Source: CAVVYV01 sp963752585
GTDB taxonomy: Bacteria > Actinomycetota > Thermoleophilia > Solirubrobacterales > 70-9
NCBI GenBank assembly: GCA_963752585.1
Contig: CAVVYV010000008.1
Span: 719,306 to 783,305, forward strand
Length of the DNA: 64,000 bases
Reading direction: 5' to 3'
The notes under the pieces are model-generated. The model had not been told where the DNA came from, did no database searches, and saw only the letters and a program-made list of their open reading frames with translations. Shown in pieces: positions 27,772 to 36,138 of the stretch (its first letter is position 1; the number at the start of each line of letters is the position of its first letter). Made by a program: the position numbers and the translations under genes.

Positions 27772-28365
27772 ATGCCGTCCCTGCTGGTCGCGACCCGCAA
27801 CGAGCACAAGCTGCGCGAGCTCCGCGAGGCGCTTCCCGGGATCGAGTTCGAGCCGCTTCCGGCGGAGGTGGAGCTGCCCCCCGAGGAGGGAGACACCTTC
27901 GCCGCCAATGCCCTCGGCAAGGCCCGCGCCGCACACGCGGCGACCGGCCGCGCCGCGATCGCCGACGACTCCGGGATCGAGGCGGATGCCCTGGGCGGCC
28001 GCCCGGGGGTGCACTCCGCCCGGTTCGCCGGTGAGGGAGCGAGCGACGAGGCCAACCTCGAGAAGCTCCTCTCCAATCTCGCCGGCGCCGAGGATCGGCG
28101 GGTCGCCTACGTCTGCGTGATCGCGCTGGTCGATGAGGGCGGCGGCGAGCGGCTCTTCGAGGGGCGCTGTGAGGGTGTCCTCGCGCGGGAGCCGCGGGGC
28201 ACCGGCGGCTTCGGCTACGACCCCGCGTTCGTTCCCGACGACACCGGCCCCGGCGACGAACGGACGATGGCCGAGCTTGCGCCGGCGGAGAAGCACGCGA
28301 TCAGCCACCGCGGGCGGGCGGCACGGGCGCTGGCGGGCTACCTCGGCCTCGAGGTGGCGCGGTGA
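27772..28365 (+). CDS. rdgB: RdgB/HAM1, non-canonical purine NTP pyrophosphatase
   Basis: This enzyme hydrolyses dITP, XTP and similar nucleotides to keep them out of nucleic acids. The 197-residue product begins MPSLLVATRNEHKLRELREA, with the signature TRNxxK. EVELPPEEGDTFAANALGKA, AIADDSGIEADALGGRPGVH, SARFAG and GTGGFGYDPAFVPDDTG follow, then the terminal AELAPAEKHAISHRGRA. All family motifs are intact. It lies 4 nt after rph and overlaps the cation transporter start (GTGA). Confidence 0.96.
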   Translation: MPSLLVATRNEHKLRELREALPGIEFEPLPAEVELPPEEGDTFAANALGKARAAHAATGRAAIADDSGIEADALGGRPGVHSARFAGEGASDEANLEKLLSNLAGAEDRRVAYVCVIALVDEGGGERLFEGRCEGVLAREPRGTGGFGYDPAFVPDDTGPGDERTMAELAPAEKHAISHRGRAARALAGYLGLEVAR

Positions 28366-29297
28366 GCTCGGTCGGGGCGACCCAGCGCACCGGTGTCAGC
28401 AAACCGGGCGCAGCCGTGGTCTCGATCGTCTCCAACTCGCTCCTGATCGCGCTGAAGCTCGCCGCCGCTGCGATCACCGGGTCGGTGGCGATCCTCAGCG
28501 AGGCGCTTCACTCCGGAGTCGACCTGATCGCCTCGGTGGTCGCGTTCGTGTCGGTGCGGCGCGCCGACGAGCCTCCCGACGTCGAGCATCCGTACGGGCA
28601 CGAGAAGGTGGAGAGCGTCGGCGCTTCGATCGAGGCGATGCTGATCCTGGTTGGCGCCGGGGTGATCGTCTACGAGGCGGTGAGCCGGCTCGCCAGCGGA
28701 GCTCACGTGGAGTCGCTCGGTTTCGGGATCGCCGTGATCGCCTTCTCCGCGGTCGCCAACACCTGCGTCGCCCTGTTCCTCAGGCGGCAGGCGCAGCGCC
28801 ACTCGAGCCCGGCGCTCGCCGGCGATTCCGCCCACCTCGGCACCGACGCATTCACCTCGGTTGGGGTGCTGCTCGGGCTGATCGCCGTGGACGCGACCGG
28901 CGCCGAGGCGGTCGATTCGGCGGTCGCGATCGCGGTCGCCGCGGTGATCGTCGTCACCGGCGTTCGCCTCCTTCGCCGCTCCACCGGGGCGCTCGTGGAC
29001 GAGGCCCCGCCGCCCGCGGAGATGGACCGGATCGAGGCGGCGATCGCTCGGGTCCGCCCGCCCGAGATGGTCGGCTACCACAAGCTCCGCGCCCGGGTTT
29101 CCGGCAACCACCGCTACATCGACATGCACGCCCAGTTTCGGACCGGCACCAGCCTCGAGCGCGCTCACTCCCTCGCCCATCAGCTCCGCGACGCGATCGA
29201 GAGCGAGCTCCGCGACGCCGAGGTCTTGATCCATGTCGAGCCGGAGAGCTCGCGCCACGACCCCAAGGAGATGCCGAAGCCCTACCGGGCCGGTTAG
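28362..29297 (+). CDS. Cation diffusion facilitator (divalent metal efflux)
   Basis: The start at GTG 28362 overlaps the rdgB stop; 311 residues. Six membrane helices are readable (for example VVSIVSNSLLIALKLAAAAI; SVGVLLGLIAVDATGAEAVD). The paired metal-site motifs HSGVDLIASVVAF in helix 2 and DSAHLGTDAFTSVG in helix 5 are present (HxxxD in each). A cytosolic C-terminal domain follows (YHKLRARVSGNHRYIDMHAQ). CDF proteins export Zn, Fe, Mn or Co by proton exchange; the H/D sites point to zinc or iron, but the exact metal is undetermined. The frame is intact. Confidence 0.93.
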   Translation: MSSVGATQRTGVSKPGAAVVSIVSNSLLIALKLAAAAITGSVAILSEALHSGVDLIASVVAFVSVRRADEPPDVEHPYGHEKVESVGASIEAMLILVGAGVIVYEAVSRLASGAHVESLGFGIAVIAFSAVANTCVALFLRRQAQRHSSPALAGDSAHLGTDAFTSVGVLLGLIAVDATGAEAVDSAVAIAVAAVIVVTGVRLLRRSTGALVDEAPPPAEMDRIEAAIARVRPPEMVGYHKLRARVSGNHRYIDMHAQFRTGTSLERAHSLAHQLRDAIESELRDAEVLIHVEPESSRHDPKEMPKPYRAG

Positions 29298-29345
29298 ATG
29301 CCGGTGAGGCAGTGATTGCTGGCGCTGACCGCGAGCCGGCTTAGC

Positions 29346-29486
29346 TCAGACAAGATTGACGGCGGCGGCGAGGCCGACCGCGCCGACCACGATCGAGTAG
29401 CCGGTGTAGCCGCCGATCGCCAGGAGGACGACGGCGACCCCGCAGACGACGACAACGGTCAGCCAGGAGCCCTGCTCGAGAGTCAC
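29346..29486 (-). CDS. Small two-helix membrane protein
   Basis: GTG 29486 gives 46 residues: a short polar start (VTLEQGSW) then two hydrophobic stretches (LTVVVVCGVAVVLLAIGGY; IVVGAVGLAAAVNLV) with a glycine-tyrosine turn. It lies divergent to the roadblock gene and downstream of, but convergent with, the cation transporter. No homologue is recognised. The short length lowers certainty, although the hydrophobic pattern is coherent and the reading frame clean. Confidence 0.45.
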   Translation of the reverse strand: MTLEQGSWLTVVVVCGVAVVLLAIGGYTGYSIVVGAVGLAAAVNLV

Positions 29487-29505
29487 GGCCGCTATTTTGA
29501 ACGAG

Positions 29506-29895
29506 ATGCCTGACGCGGTGCCCGCAGGGGCTTCGACCATCGCCGACGCGGATCGAGCCGTCTCCTACCTCGAGGAGATCTCGCCGCAGCTCCGCGGCTG
29601 CGTCCTTCTCTCCGCCCAGGGCGAGGTCCTGGCCGCGAGCGGCGAGGCCGAGCCCTGGGGCGAGGCCGCACGCGAGCTGCTCGCCGCCGCCGATGCCGCC
29701 CAGTCCGAGCCGGCCGCCTACGCCCACATCGCGACCGGTGACGGCGAGGTCTTCTGCGTCCGCGAGAGGGAGCTGACTGCCATCGCGGTCACCGAGCGGT
29801 TCGTGCTCGCCTCGCTGATGGTGATCGACCTGCGCTCGGTCCTCCGTGACCTCGCCGCCGGTCGAATCCCGGGCGAGGCGGAGGACGAAGGCTGA
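29506..29895 (+). CDS. Roadblock/LC7-like protein
   Basis: ATG 29506 (an in-frame TTG at 29497 is possible) gives 129 residues with a Roadblock/LC7 fold: ADRAVSYLEEISPQLRGCVL and LSAQGEVLAASGEAEPWGEA, then YAHIATGDGEVFCVRERELT and FVLASLMVIDLRSVLRDLAA. In actinobacteria such proteins often modulate small GTPases or sensor kinases, but no such partner is adjacent. The stop overlaps the next ATG (GATG), and the following genes run as one unit into tldD. Confidence 0.78.
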   Translation: MPDAVPAGASTIADADRAVSYLEEISPQLRGCVLLSAQGEVLAASGEAEPWGEAARELLAAADAAQSEPAAYAHIATGDGEVFCVRERELTAIAVTERFVLASLMVIDLRSVLRDLAAGRIPGEAEDEG

Positions 29896-30158
29896 TGCCG
29901 GCGAAGCCGCACCGGCTGCTCGACCGGGTCTCGGGCTACGCCGACGAGGCGGCGGCTTACATGAGGCGCCGCCGCCACATCCGCAAGCCGTTCGCCCGCG
30001 TTTACTACCCCGGGGGGCGGAGCTCCGCCTTCTCGGCCGACGGCGAGGCCGGCCAGGCGCTGTTCCTCGCCGCCTCGCGGCTGATCGACCTCGCTCCGCC
30101 CCGGCGAGCCCGGCAGACGCGGTCGGCCTCGAACGCGAACTCGCGGCCGGAGAAGTGA
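29895..30158 (+). CDS. Small basic hypothetical protein upstream of tldD
   Basis: The 87-residue product starts at ATG 29895 (MPAKPHRLLDRVSGYADEAA) and is rich in Arg (YMRRRRHIRKPFARVYYPGG). Its stop overlaps the GTG start of tldD (GAAGTGA), which supports the reading frame. The last ~20 residues (RRARQTRSASNANSRPEK) look like out-of-frame sequence, so an unseen frame break near 30100 is possible. No family is recognised. Confidence 0.5.
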   Translation: MPAKPHRLLDRVSGYADEAAAYMRRRRHIRKPFARVYYPGGRSSAFSADGEAGQALFLAASRLIDLAPPRRARQTRSASNANSRPEK

Positions 30159-31564
30159 GCGGCCCTCCGGCGGAGGCCGAGCCCCTGATCGACGACTCGG
30201 TCGCGGGACGGGTGCTCGAGCGGGCTCTCGCCAGGGGCGGGGACTTCGCCGAGGTCTTCTGCGAGGAGCGGGCCGGGTTCTCGATCTCGATCGACGAGTC
30301 CAGGGTCGAGAGGCCGCAGTCGGGTCGCGAGCGCGGCGCCGGCATCCGGGTGCTGAGCGGCGAGTTCACCCGTTTCGCCCACGTCGACGGGCTCGGCGAG
30401 GAGGACCTGCTGCGGGCTGCCGACGGGCTCGCCGCCGCCCAGGAGGGCGCCGCGACCGAGCCGCTGCCGGTGAAGGCCGGCGACCCGCCCGAGCTCCAGG
30501 AGATCGAGGTCGACCCGGCGTCGGTTCCGGCCGAGCGGAAGGCGGAGCTGCTGCACGAGCTCGACGAGCGGGCGCGGGCGGCGGGCGGGGACGTCGCCCA
30601 GGTCTCGGCGAGCTACAGCGAGGGCCGTCGCCGGGTCGCGGTTGCGAACTCGGAGGGGCTCGAGTCGGCCGACGATCGGATCCGGGTCCGCCTCGGTGCC
30701 CAGGTCGTCGCTCGCCGAAACGGCGAGGTCGAGACCGGGTTCGAGACCCTTGGCGCTCACCGCGGCTTCGAGCTATTGGAGGACGATCCCGCCGGGATCG
30801 CCGAGCAGGCGGCGCGCAAGGCGCTCGATCTCGTCGGCGCCGACCCGGCCCCGGCCGGAGAACTGACGGTCGTGGTCGGCGGCGGCTTCGGCGGCGTTCT
30901 CTTTCACGAGATGACCGGCCATGGCCTCGAGGCCGACGCTGTCCAGAAGGGGGCGAGCGTCTACGCCGGGAAAATGGGCAAGAGGGTCGCCGAGCCCCTG
31001 CTCACCGCCTTCGACGACGGGAGGATGCCGGGCGAGTGGGGAACGGGTGCGATCGACGACGAGGGAACCCCGTGCCGGAAGACCGCGGTGATCGAGGAGG
31101 GAAAGCTCACCTCGTACCTCTACGACCGGATCCGGGCCCGCCGCGACGGCACCGAGTCGACCGGCAACGGGCGCCGCGAGAGCTTCCGGGACCTGCCGAT
31201 TCCGAGGATGACCAACACCTACATCGAGCCCGGGGACGCCGAGCCCGAGGAGATCATCGGCGAGGTCAACCGCGGGTTCTACGCGGTCTCGTTCGGCGGC
31301 GGCCAGGTCGAGCCGGCGACCGGCGATTTCGTCTTCGGGGTCTCCGAGGGTTACCTGATCGAGGGCGGCAAGGTGACCGCGCCGTGCCGGGGCGCGACCC
31401 TGATCGGCAACTGCCTCCAGGCGCTCACCCGGATCGACGCCGTCGGCTCGGACTTCGAGATGAAGACCGGCTTCTGCGGCAAGGCCGGGCAGACGGCACC
31501 CGTCGGGACCGGCCAGGGCCACGTCCGGATCCGCGGGATCACCGTCGGCGGGACCGCGGTGTGA
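30155..31564 (+). CDS. tldD: TldD, metalloprotease subunit
   Basis: TldD is the catalytic half of the TldD/TldE zinc protease that degrades unfolded peptides or processes peptide antibiotics and antitoxins. The start at GTG 30155 gives ~469 residues. The zinc motif is VLFHEMTGHGLEADAVQKGA (HExxxH), with GATLIGNCLQALTRIDAVGS and the C-terminal GFCGKAGQTAPVGTGQGHVR typical for the family. The N-terminus GDFAEVFCEERAGFSISIDE is normal. The frame is intact. The partner tldE starts one base after the stop. Confidence 0.95.
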   Translation: MSGPPAEAEPLIDDSVAGRVLERALARGGDFAEVFCEERAGFSISIDESRVERPQSGRERGAGIRVLSGEFTRFAHVDGLGEEDLLRAADGLAAAQEGAATEPLPVKAGDPPELQEIEVDPASVPAERKAELLHELDERARAAGGDVAQVSASYSEGRRRVAVANSEGLESADDRIRVRLGAQVVARRNGEVETGFETLGAHRGFELLEDDPAGIAEQAARKALDLVGADPAPAGELTVVVGGGFGGVLFHEMTGHGLEADAVQKGASVYAGKMGKRVAEPLLTAFDDGRMPGEWGTGAIDDEGTPCRKTAVIEEGKLTSYLYDRIRARRDGTESTGNGRRESFRDLPIPRMTNTYIEPGDAEPEEIIGEVNRGFYAVSFGGGQVEPATGDFVFGVSEGYLIEGGKVTAPCRGATLIGNCLQALTRIDAVGSDFEMKTGFCGKAGQTAPVGTGQGHVRIRGITVGGTAV

Positions 31565-31565
31565 G

Positions 31566-32936
31566 GTGACCGAGGTCGCGGCCGAAGAGCTGGCCGAGGC
31601 GGCGAAGAGCGCCGTCGACGCCGCCACCGGCGCCGGCGCCGGCGACGCCGAGGCCTGGGCCGAGGGCTCGCGCCAGCGCGAGGTCCGGGTCCACGGCGGC
31701 GAGGTCGAGAGCCTCACCGAGGCGAGCGGCCGGGGGGTCGGCGTTCGCGCCTGGATCGGCGAGCGCACCGGCTATGCCTACGGCACCGACCTCACCGAGT
31801 CCGGCCTCAGCGAGCTCGCCGAGGCGGCGGTGGGGGCGGCGCGGGTCGCCGACCCCGACCCGAACTCCGCCCCGCCCGATCCCCGCGGCGAGCCGGCCTC
31901 GATCGAGGGACTCCGCGATGAGGGGGTCGCGGCGACCGGCACCGCCGAGGTGATCGACCTCGCGAAGCGGATCGAGCGGACCGCGCTCAAGCGCGACAAG
32001 CGGATCAGCGGAGTAGAGGAGGTTGTCTACGTAGACGAGGACGGGCAGGTTGCCCTCGCCGGCTCCCGCGGGCAGAGCGGCACCTTCGCCTCCTCGGTCA
32101 CCTACTCGTTCCTGCAGGCGATGGCGGGCGACGACGGGGAGGTGCAGACCGGCCTCGGGTTCGGCGTCGGCCGCTCCCCTGAGGCGCTCGATCCGGAGGA
32201 GATCGGTGCGGAGGCCGCCGACGAGGCGAGCTCGATGCTCGGCGCCTCGAAGCCGCGATCTCGGAGCTGCCCGGTGGTGCTCTCGGAGCGGGTCTCCGCC
32301 AGCTTCGCCGGCTTCATCGGCGGGTCGCTCAGCGCCGATGAGGTCCAGCGCGGGCGCTCGCCGTTCGCCGATCGCCTCGGCGAGAAGCTCGCCTCCCCGG
32401 CACTGGCGCTGGTCGACGACGGGATCGACCCCGGCGGCCTCGCCAGCGCTCCCTTCGACGGCGAGGGCGTCCCGCGCGGCCGTACCCCGCTGCTCGCCGA
32501 CGGGAGGCTGCTCGCCTACCTGCACGACTCCTACACCGCGCGGCGCGGGGGGGCGGAGTCGACCGGCAACGCCGCTCGCTCCTCCTATCGCTCGCCGCCT
32601 TCGGTGCGGCCCTCGAACCTGGTGATCGAGCCCGGGGAGCGCTCGCTCGAGGAGTTGATCGCCGACGCCGGCGACGGCGTCTACATCACCGAGGTCGCCG
32701 GGCTTCACTCCGGCGTCAACCCGGTCACCGGCCGCTACTCGGTTGGCGCCTCGGGGAGGACGATCAAGGGGGGAGAGCTCGCCGATCCGGTCCGAGAGTT
32801 CACGATCGCCGGCGACCTGCTCGAGACCCTTGCGGCAGTGCGCGCGGTCGGCTCAAAGCCGCGCTGGGTCCCGTTCGGCGGCTCGGTGCGCTCGGCGCCG
32901 CTGCTGGTCGGGGAGATGGCGATCGGCGGCGCGTAG
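31566..32936 (+). CDS. tldE: TldE/PmbA, partner subunit of TldD
   Basis: The start at GTG 31566 gives 456 residues. The protein is homologous in fold to TldD but lacks the HExxxH zinc motif, as expected for TldE/PmbA, which forms the heterodimeric chamber. Characteristic sequence: VLSERVSASFAGFIGGSLSA, then DEVQRGRSPFADRLGEKLAS, then LLADGRLLAYLHDSYTARRG and GLHSGVNPVTGRYSVGASGR. It is directly coupled to tldD (1-nt gap). A weak hairpin (CCGCATAGTGCGG, 32959-32971) after the stop could be the operon terminator. Confidence 0.94.
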   Translation: MTEVAAEELAEAAKSAVDAATGAGAGDAEAWAEGSRQREVRVHGGEVESLTEASGRGVGVRAWIGERTGYAYGTDLTESGLSELAEAAVGAARVADPDPNSAPPDPRGEPASIEGLRDEGVAATGTAEVIDLAKRIERTALKRDKRISGVEEVVYVDEDGQVALAGSRGQSGTFASSVTYSFLQAMAGDDGEVQTGLGFGVGRSPEALDPEEIGAEAADEASSMLGASKPRSRSCPVVLSERVSASFAGFIGGSLSADEVQRGRSPFADRLGEKLASPALALVDDGIDPGGLASAPFDGEGVPRGRTPLLADGRLLAYLHDSYTARRGGAESTGNAARSSYRSPPSVRPSNLVIEPGERSLEELIADAGDGVYITEVAGLHSGVNPVTGRYSVGASGRTIKGGELADPVREFTIAGDLLETLAAVRAVGSKPRWVPFGGSVRSAPLLVGEMAIGGA

Positions 32937-32958
32937 CGCCCCGAATGTTGCTTTCCGC

Positions 32959-32971
32959 ATAGTGCGGGGTA
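32959..32971 (+). terminator. Short hairpin after tldE
   Basis: CCGCA and TGCGG flank a 3-nt loop about 20 nt after the tldE stop, and GGGGTAAAAC follows. The stem is short, so the call is weak; the same AT-richer region (32940-33040) should also contain the hup promoter. Confidence 0.35.
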
Positions 32972-33066
32972 AAACTGGCGCTTGTAACTAATTCGCACAA
33001 ACCCCCGAATTTGGCGCCCCGAGCCGTTGTTAGGCTGCCGAAACCAATCTCCCGAGGAGGCATGAC

Positions 33067-33384
33067 GTGACCAAGGCTGAATTTCTCGAGGTGCTGGCGA
33101 GCGACCAGAGGATCGGCAACAAGAAGCAGGCCGGGGAAGCGGTCGACGCGCTGCTCGAGTCGATCACCAAAGTCCTCCAGGATGGGGGCGAGGTGAACTT
33201 CACGGGCTTCGGCAAGTTCGCGGTTGCCGAGCGTGGCCCGCGTCAGGGTGTCAACCCCCGCACCGGGGAGCGAATCTTCATCCCAGGTGGCAAGGTGCCG
33301 CGGTTCTCCGCCGGCTCGGGCTTGAAGAAGAAGGTAAAGGCCTCCGGGGGTGCCCCCGAGGCCCCCGAGGCTCCGGGCTCGTAG
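33067..33384 (+). CDS. hup: HU-family nucleoid-associated DNA-binding protein
   Basis: The start at GTG 33067 lies 6 nt after AGGAGG; an upstream ATG at 33061 runs straight into a stop. The 105-residue product has the complete HU/IHF fold: MTKAEFLEVLASDQRIGNKK and AGEAVDALLESITKVLQDGG, then VNFTGFGKFAVAERGPRQGV and NPRTGERIFIPGGKVPRFSA, with the DNA-arm PRTGE. A short Ala/Pro/Glu tail follows Lys-rich LKKKVKAS. It compacts and bends chromosomal DNA. An in-frame GTG for pyrF overlaps its 3' end. Confidence 0.96.
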   Translation: MTKAEFLEVLASDQRIGNKKQAGEAVDALLESITKVLQDGGEVNFTGFGKFAVAERGPRQGVNPRTGERIFIPGGKVPRFSAGSGLKKKVKASGGAPEAPEAPGS

Positions 33385-34276
33385 GCTGAGCCGGGCTCCA
33401 TTCGCCGATCGGCTGTCGGCGCTCGCGACGGAGCGCCGCAGCCAGCTCTGCCTGGGACTCGATCCCGATCCGGCGACGCTGACGGCCGACCGTGACGCCG
33501 AGTCGTCCGATCAGGGGGCGGCGGAGGCCGCCGCCGCCGCGATCGTCGAGCACTGCGCCTCGCTGATCGAGCGCGCCGGCCCTGCCTGCATCGCGGTCAA
33601 GCCCCAGCTCGCCTGCTTCGAGCGGCTCGGTGCCCCCGGCTGGGCGGCCCTCGCCGAGGTCTGCGGCGCCGCCCGCGAAGCCGGGCTCCTGGTCGTCGCC
33701 GACGGGAAGCGCGGTGACGTTCCCACCACAGCCCGCGCCTACGGCCAGGCGCTTGTCGGTGAGACCGATACGCCGTGGGGAGCGGTGCGCGGACTCGACG
33801 CCGACGCCTTCACCGCCAACCCGCTGCTCGGCGAGGACGCGGTCGAGCCCCTGATCGAGGCGGCGGCCGGCGCCGGCGCCGGCGTCTTCCTCCTGGTCCG
33901 CACCTCGAACCCGGGTGCCGCCGCCCTCCAGGACGCCGAGCTGGAGGGCCGGCCGCTCCATGAGCGACTGGCGGGCATGGTCGCGGAGCTCGCGCCGCGC
34001 CTCGCCGGCGAGGGCGGGCTCAGCGGGGTCGGAGCGGTCGTCGGCGCCACCGCTCCCCAGCACCTCGGCAGGCTCCGCGAGCTGATGCCGGACTCCGTCT
34101 TCCTCATCCCCGGAATCGGCGCCCAGGGTGGGCGCCCCGAGGACCTCGCTCCGGCAATCGCGGCGGGCCGCCCGGCATCGGTCCTGGTCGCGGCGGCGCG
34201 GAGCATCGCCGGCGCCGAGGACCCCGGGGAGGCGGCGGAGCGGTTGCGAGCAACCGTTTGGGCCCTCTCCGGCTAG
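33350..34276 (+). CDS. pyrF: PyrF, orotidine-5'-phosphate decarboxylase (type 2)
   Basis: PyrF makes UMP, the last step of pyrimidine synthesis. The type-2 signature is clear: SQLCLGLDPDPATLTADRDA, CIAVKPQLACFERLGAPGW and VVADGKRGDVPTTARAYGQA (catalytic Lys/Asp), then DADAFTANPLLGEDAVEPLI and FLLVRTSNPGAAALQD. The start is uncertain: GTG 33350 overlaps the hup 3' end by 35 nt, while family alignments suggest the protein proper begins at APFADRLSALA near 33397, where no standard start codon exists. The frame is otherwise intact over ~300 residues. Other pyrimidine genes are not nearby. Confidence 0.92.
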   Translation: MPPRPPRLRARRLSRAPFADRLSALATERRSQLCLGLDPDPATLTADRDAESSDQGAAEAAAAAIVEHCASLIERAGPACIAVKPQLACFERLGAPGWAALAEVCGAAREAGLLVVADGKRGDVPTTARAYGQALVGETDTPWGAVRGLDADAFTANPLLGEDAVEPLIEAAAGAGAGVFLLVRTSNPGAAALQDAELEGRPLHERLAGMVAELAPRLAGEGGLSGVGAVVGATAPQHLGRLRELMPDSVFLIPGIGAQGGRPEDLAPAIAAGRPASVLVAAARSIAGAEDPGEAAERLRATVWALSG

Positions 34277-34329
34277 GGCGGCGGCTGGCAGGCGGGGGTC
34301 TCTGCGGCGGGTACCATCGCGCACCGCCA

Positions 34330-34653
34330 ATGCCTGAATACAAACCGAATCCGGTCGCTCGGATCGCAGCCGTGATCGCCCTCGTAGGCGCCCTCCTGGT
34401 CTTCGCCGTCCTCGTCGTCACCACCGGCTCCGATGACGGAGACGGCGGCGGGACCAAGACCCAGACCGAGCGGGGGGGAGCGTCGAAGGGCGGCGCGAAG
34501 GCGGTCCAGCGAGGGGTCTGGATCGTGCACGAGGGCGACACCCTCGCCCAGATCTCCGAGGAGACCGGGATCGACGTCGACGAGCTCCTCCAGCTCAACC
34601 CGGACCTCGACCCTCAGGCGCTGCTCCAGGGCCAGCGGATAGCCTTGCGGTGA
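34330..34653 (+). CDS. LysM-domain membrane-anchored protein
   Basis: ATG 34330 gives 107 residues. One N-terminal membrane helix (VARIAAVIALVGALLVFAVL) is followed by a polar linker and a C-terminal LysM domain (GVWIVHEGDTLAQISEETGI; DVDELLQLNPDLDPQALLQG) that should bind peptidoglycan outside the membrane. The stop overlaps the GTG of the D,D-carboxypeptidase gene (GTGA), so the two proteins are made together and both act on the wall. Confidence 0.85.
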   Translation: MPEYKPNPVARIAAVIALVGALLVFAVLVVTTGSDDGDGGGTKTQTERGGASKGGAKAVQRGVWIVHEGDTLAQISEETGIDVDELLQLNPDLDPQALLQGQRIALR

Positions 34654-36138
34654 GCTTGGCGGGACGGGACGACCATCGGCAGGGAAGCCGCCGCGCACCT
34701 CTGTTGCGGGCGCGATCGCGCTGCCGCGATCGCCGCTGCCGCGATCGCGATCACCGTCGGCGCCGGGGCGGCTGCGGGGCAGAAGAACGCACCCGATTCG
34801 AAGAAGGCGACCGGGGGACAGGCCGCGGCGGCCCCTACCGGCGGCAAGCAGCCGCCGCCCCAACCGGCCGCCCCGGGGCAGCCGCCGAGCATCGACGCCA
34901 GCGCCTGGATCCTGATCGACGCCCTCGACGGGGACTTGATCGCCGCCAAGGGCGCCGATCGCCCCCTGCCGATCGCCAGCGCGACCAAGCTGATGACCGC
35001 CTATCTCACCCTGGAGAAGCTGAAGCCGAACCAGACGGTGACCGCGGCCCCGTACCAGCCGATCGCCTCGACTGAGATCCTGCTTGGCCTTGATCCGGGG
35101 GAGAGGATCAAGGTCCGCGACCTGCTCTACGGGCTGCTGCTGCCGAGCGCCAACGACGCCGCCCAGTCCCTGGCCGTCGCCGTCGCCGGCTCGGTGCCCG
35201 CCTTCGTCTCGGAGATGAACCAGGCCGCCCAGTCGCTCGGGCTCGCCAACACCAGCTACTCCAACCCGATCGGGCTCGATGCCCCCGACAACTACTCGAG
35301 CGCCCGAGATCTCGTCACCCTCGCCGGAATCCTGCTCCGGAACCGGCTCTTCGCCCAGATCGTCGATACGCCGAGCGCCGTGCTTCATAGCGGCGACGCC
35401 CGCCGCCAGGTCGACACCCGCAACGGCCTGATCAACCAGGAGCGGTTCATCGACGGGGTGAAGACCGGGCACACGATCAAGGCCGGCTACGTCCTGGTCG
35501 GCGCCGGGACCAGGGACTCGACCACCCTGATCTCGGCGGTGCTCGGTGCCCCGAGCGAGGCCGCCCGCGACGCCGAGACCCTCGAGCTCCTCAACTACGG
35601 CTTCTCCCTCTATCGGTCCACGACCCCGGTCGAGCGGGGAGCGGAGCTCGCCGACCCGAAGCTCGACTATCGCGACGAGCGCCTCTCCCTCCTCGCCGAG
35701 CGAACCCTGCGGGTATCTGCCCGGGAGGGCGAGCAGGTGGCGACCAGCGTCGACGCCCCCGATGAGGTCAGCGGGGCGGTCGAGGAGGGCGAGGAGCTCG
35801 GGAGGGTGGTTGTCACGGTCAACGGAAAGCAGACCGCGAGCGCGCCGCTCATCTCGGCCGAGTCGGTGGAGGCGGCGAGCCTGATGGACAAGGTGGCGTC
35901 GGTCGCTTTGACACCATTCGTTCTCCTTCCGGTGGCCGCCTTCGTGATAGTTGTAGGACTGCTGCTTGCTGCCCGAGGCCGGCGCTCCGGCCAAGGTCAG
36001 CCGAGCCCTCCCGGAGGCCGCCGAGACGAAAGGCGCCAGCGAACTCCGCGAGAGCGAACTCCAGAGGAAAGGCGGAGAATGCACGAAGAGCGAATGCGGA
36101 GGCGGCGGCAGAGAGAAGGAGAGGGCGGCGCGCGGTGA
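34650..36138 (+). CDS. D-alanyl-D-alanine carboxypeptidase, DacF/PBP type (frame-broken signal region)
   Basis: This penicillin-binding peptidase trims the terminal D-Ala of peptidoglycan stems. All three active-site motifs are present: SATK in PIASATKLMTAYLTLE, SAN in LLPSANDAAQSLAVAV and KTG in DGVKTGHTIKAGYVLVG. A C-terminal membrane helix (PFVLLPVAAFVIVVGLLLAA) is followed by a very basic tail (RMHEERMRRRRQREGEGG). The GTG at 34650 overlaps the LysM stop, but the signal-peptide region (34650-34770) is scrambled by one or two indels; the repaired core continues AITVGAGAAAGQKN. It overlaps the PfkB start. Confidence 0.9.

Noticed and set aside
33061..33069. ATG 33061 as the hup start
   Set aside because: It is followed at once by an in-frame TGA; the GTG at 33067 has the right Shine-Dalgarno spacing.
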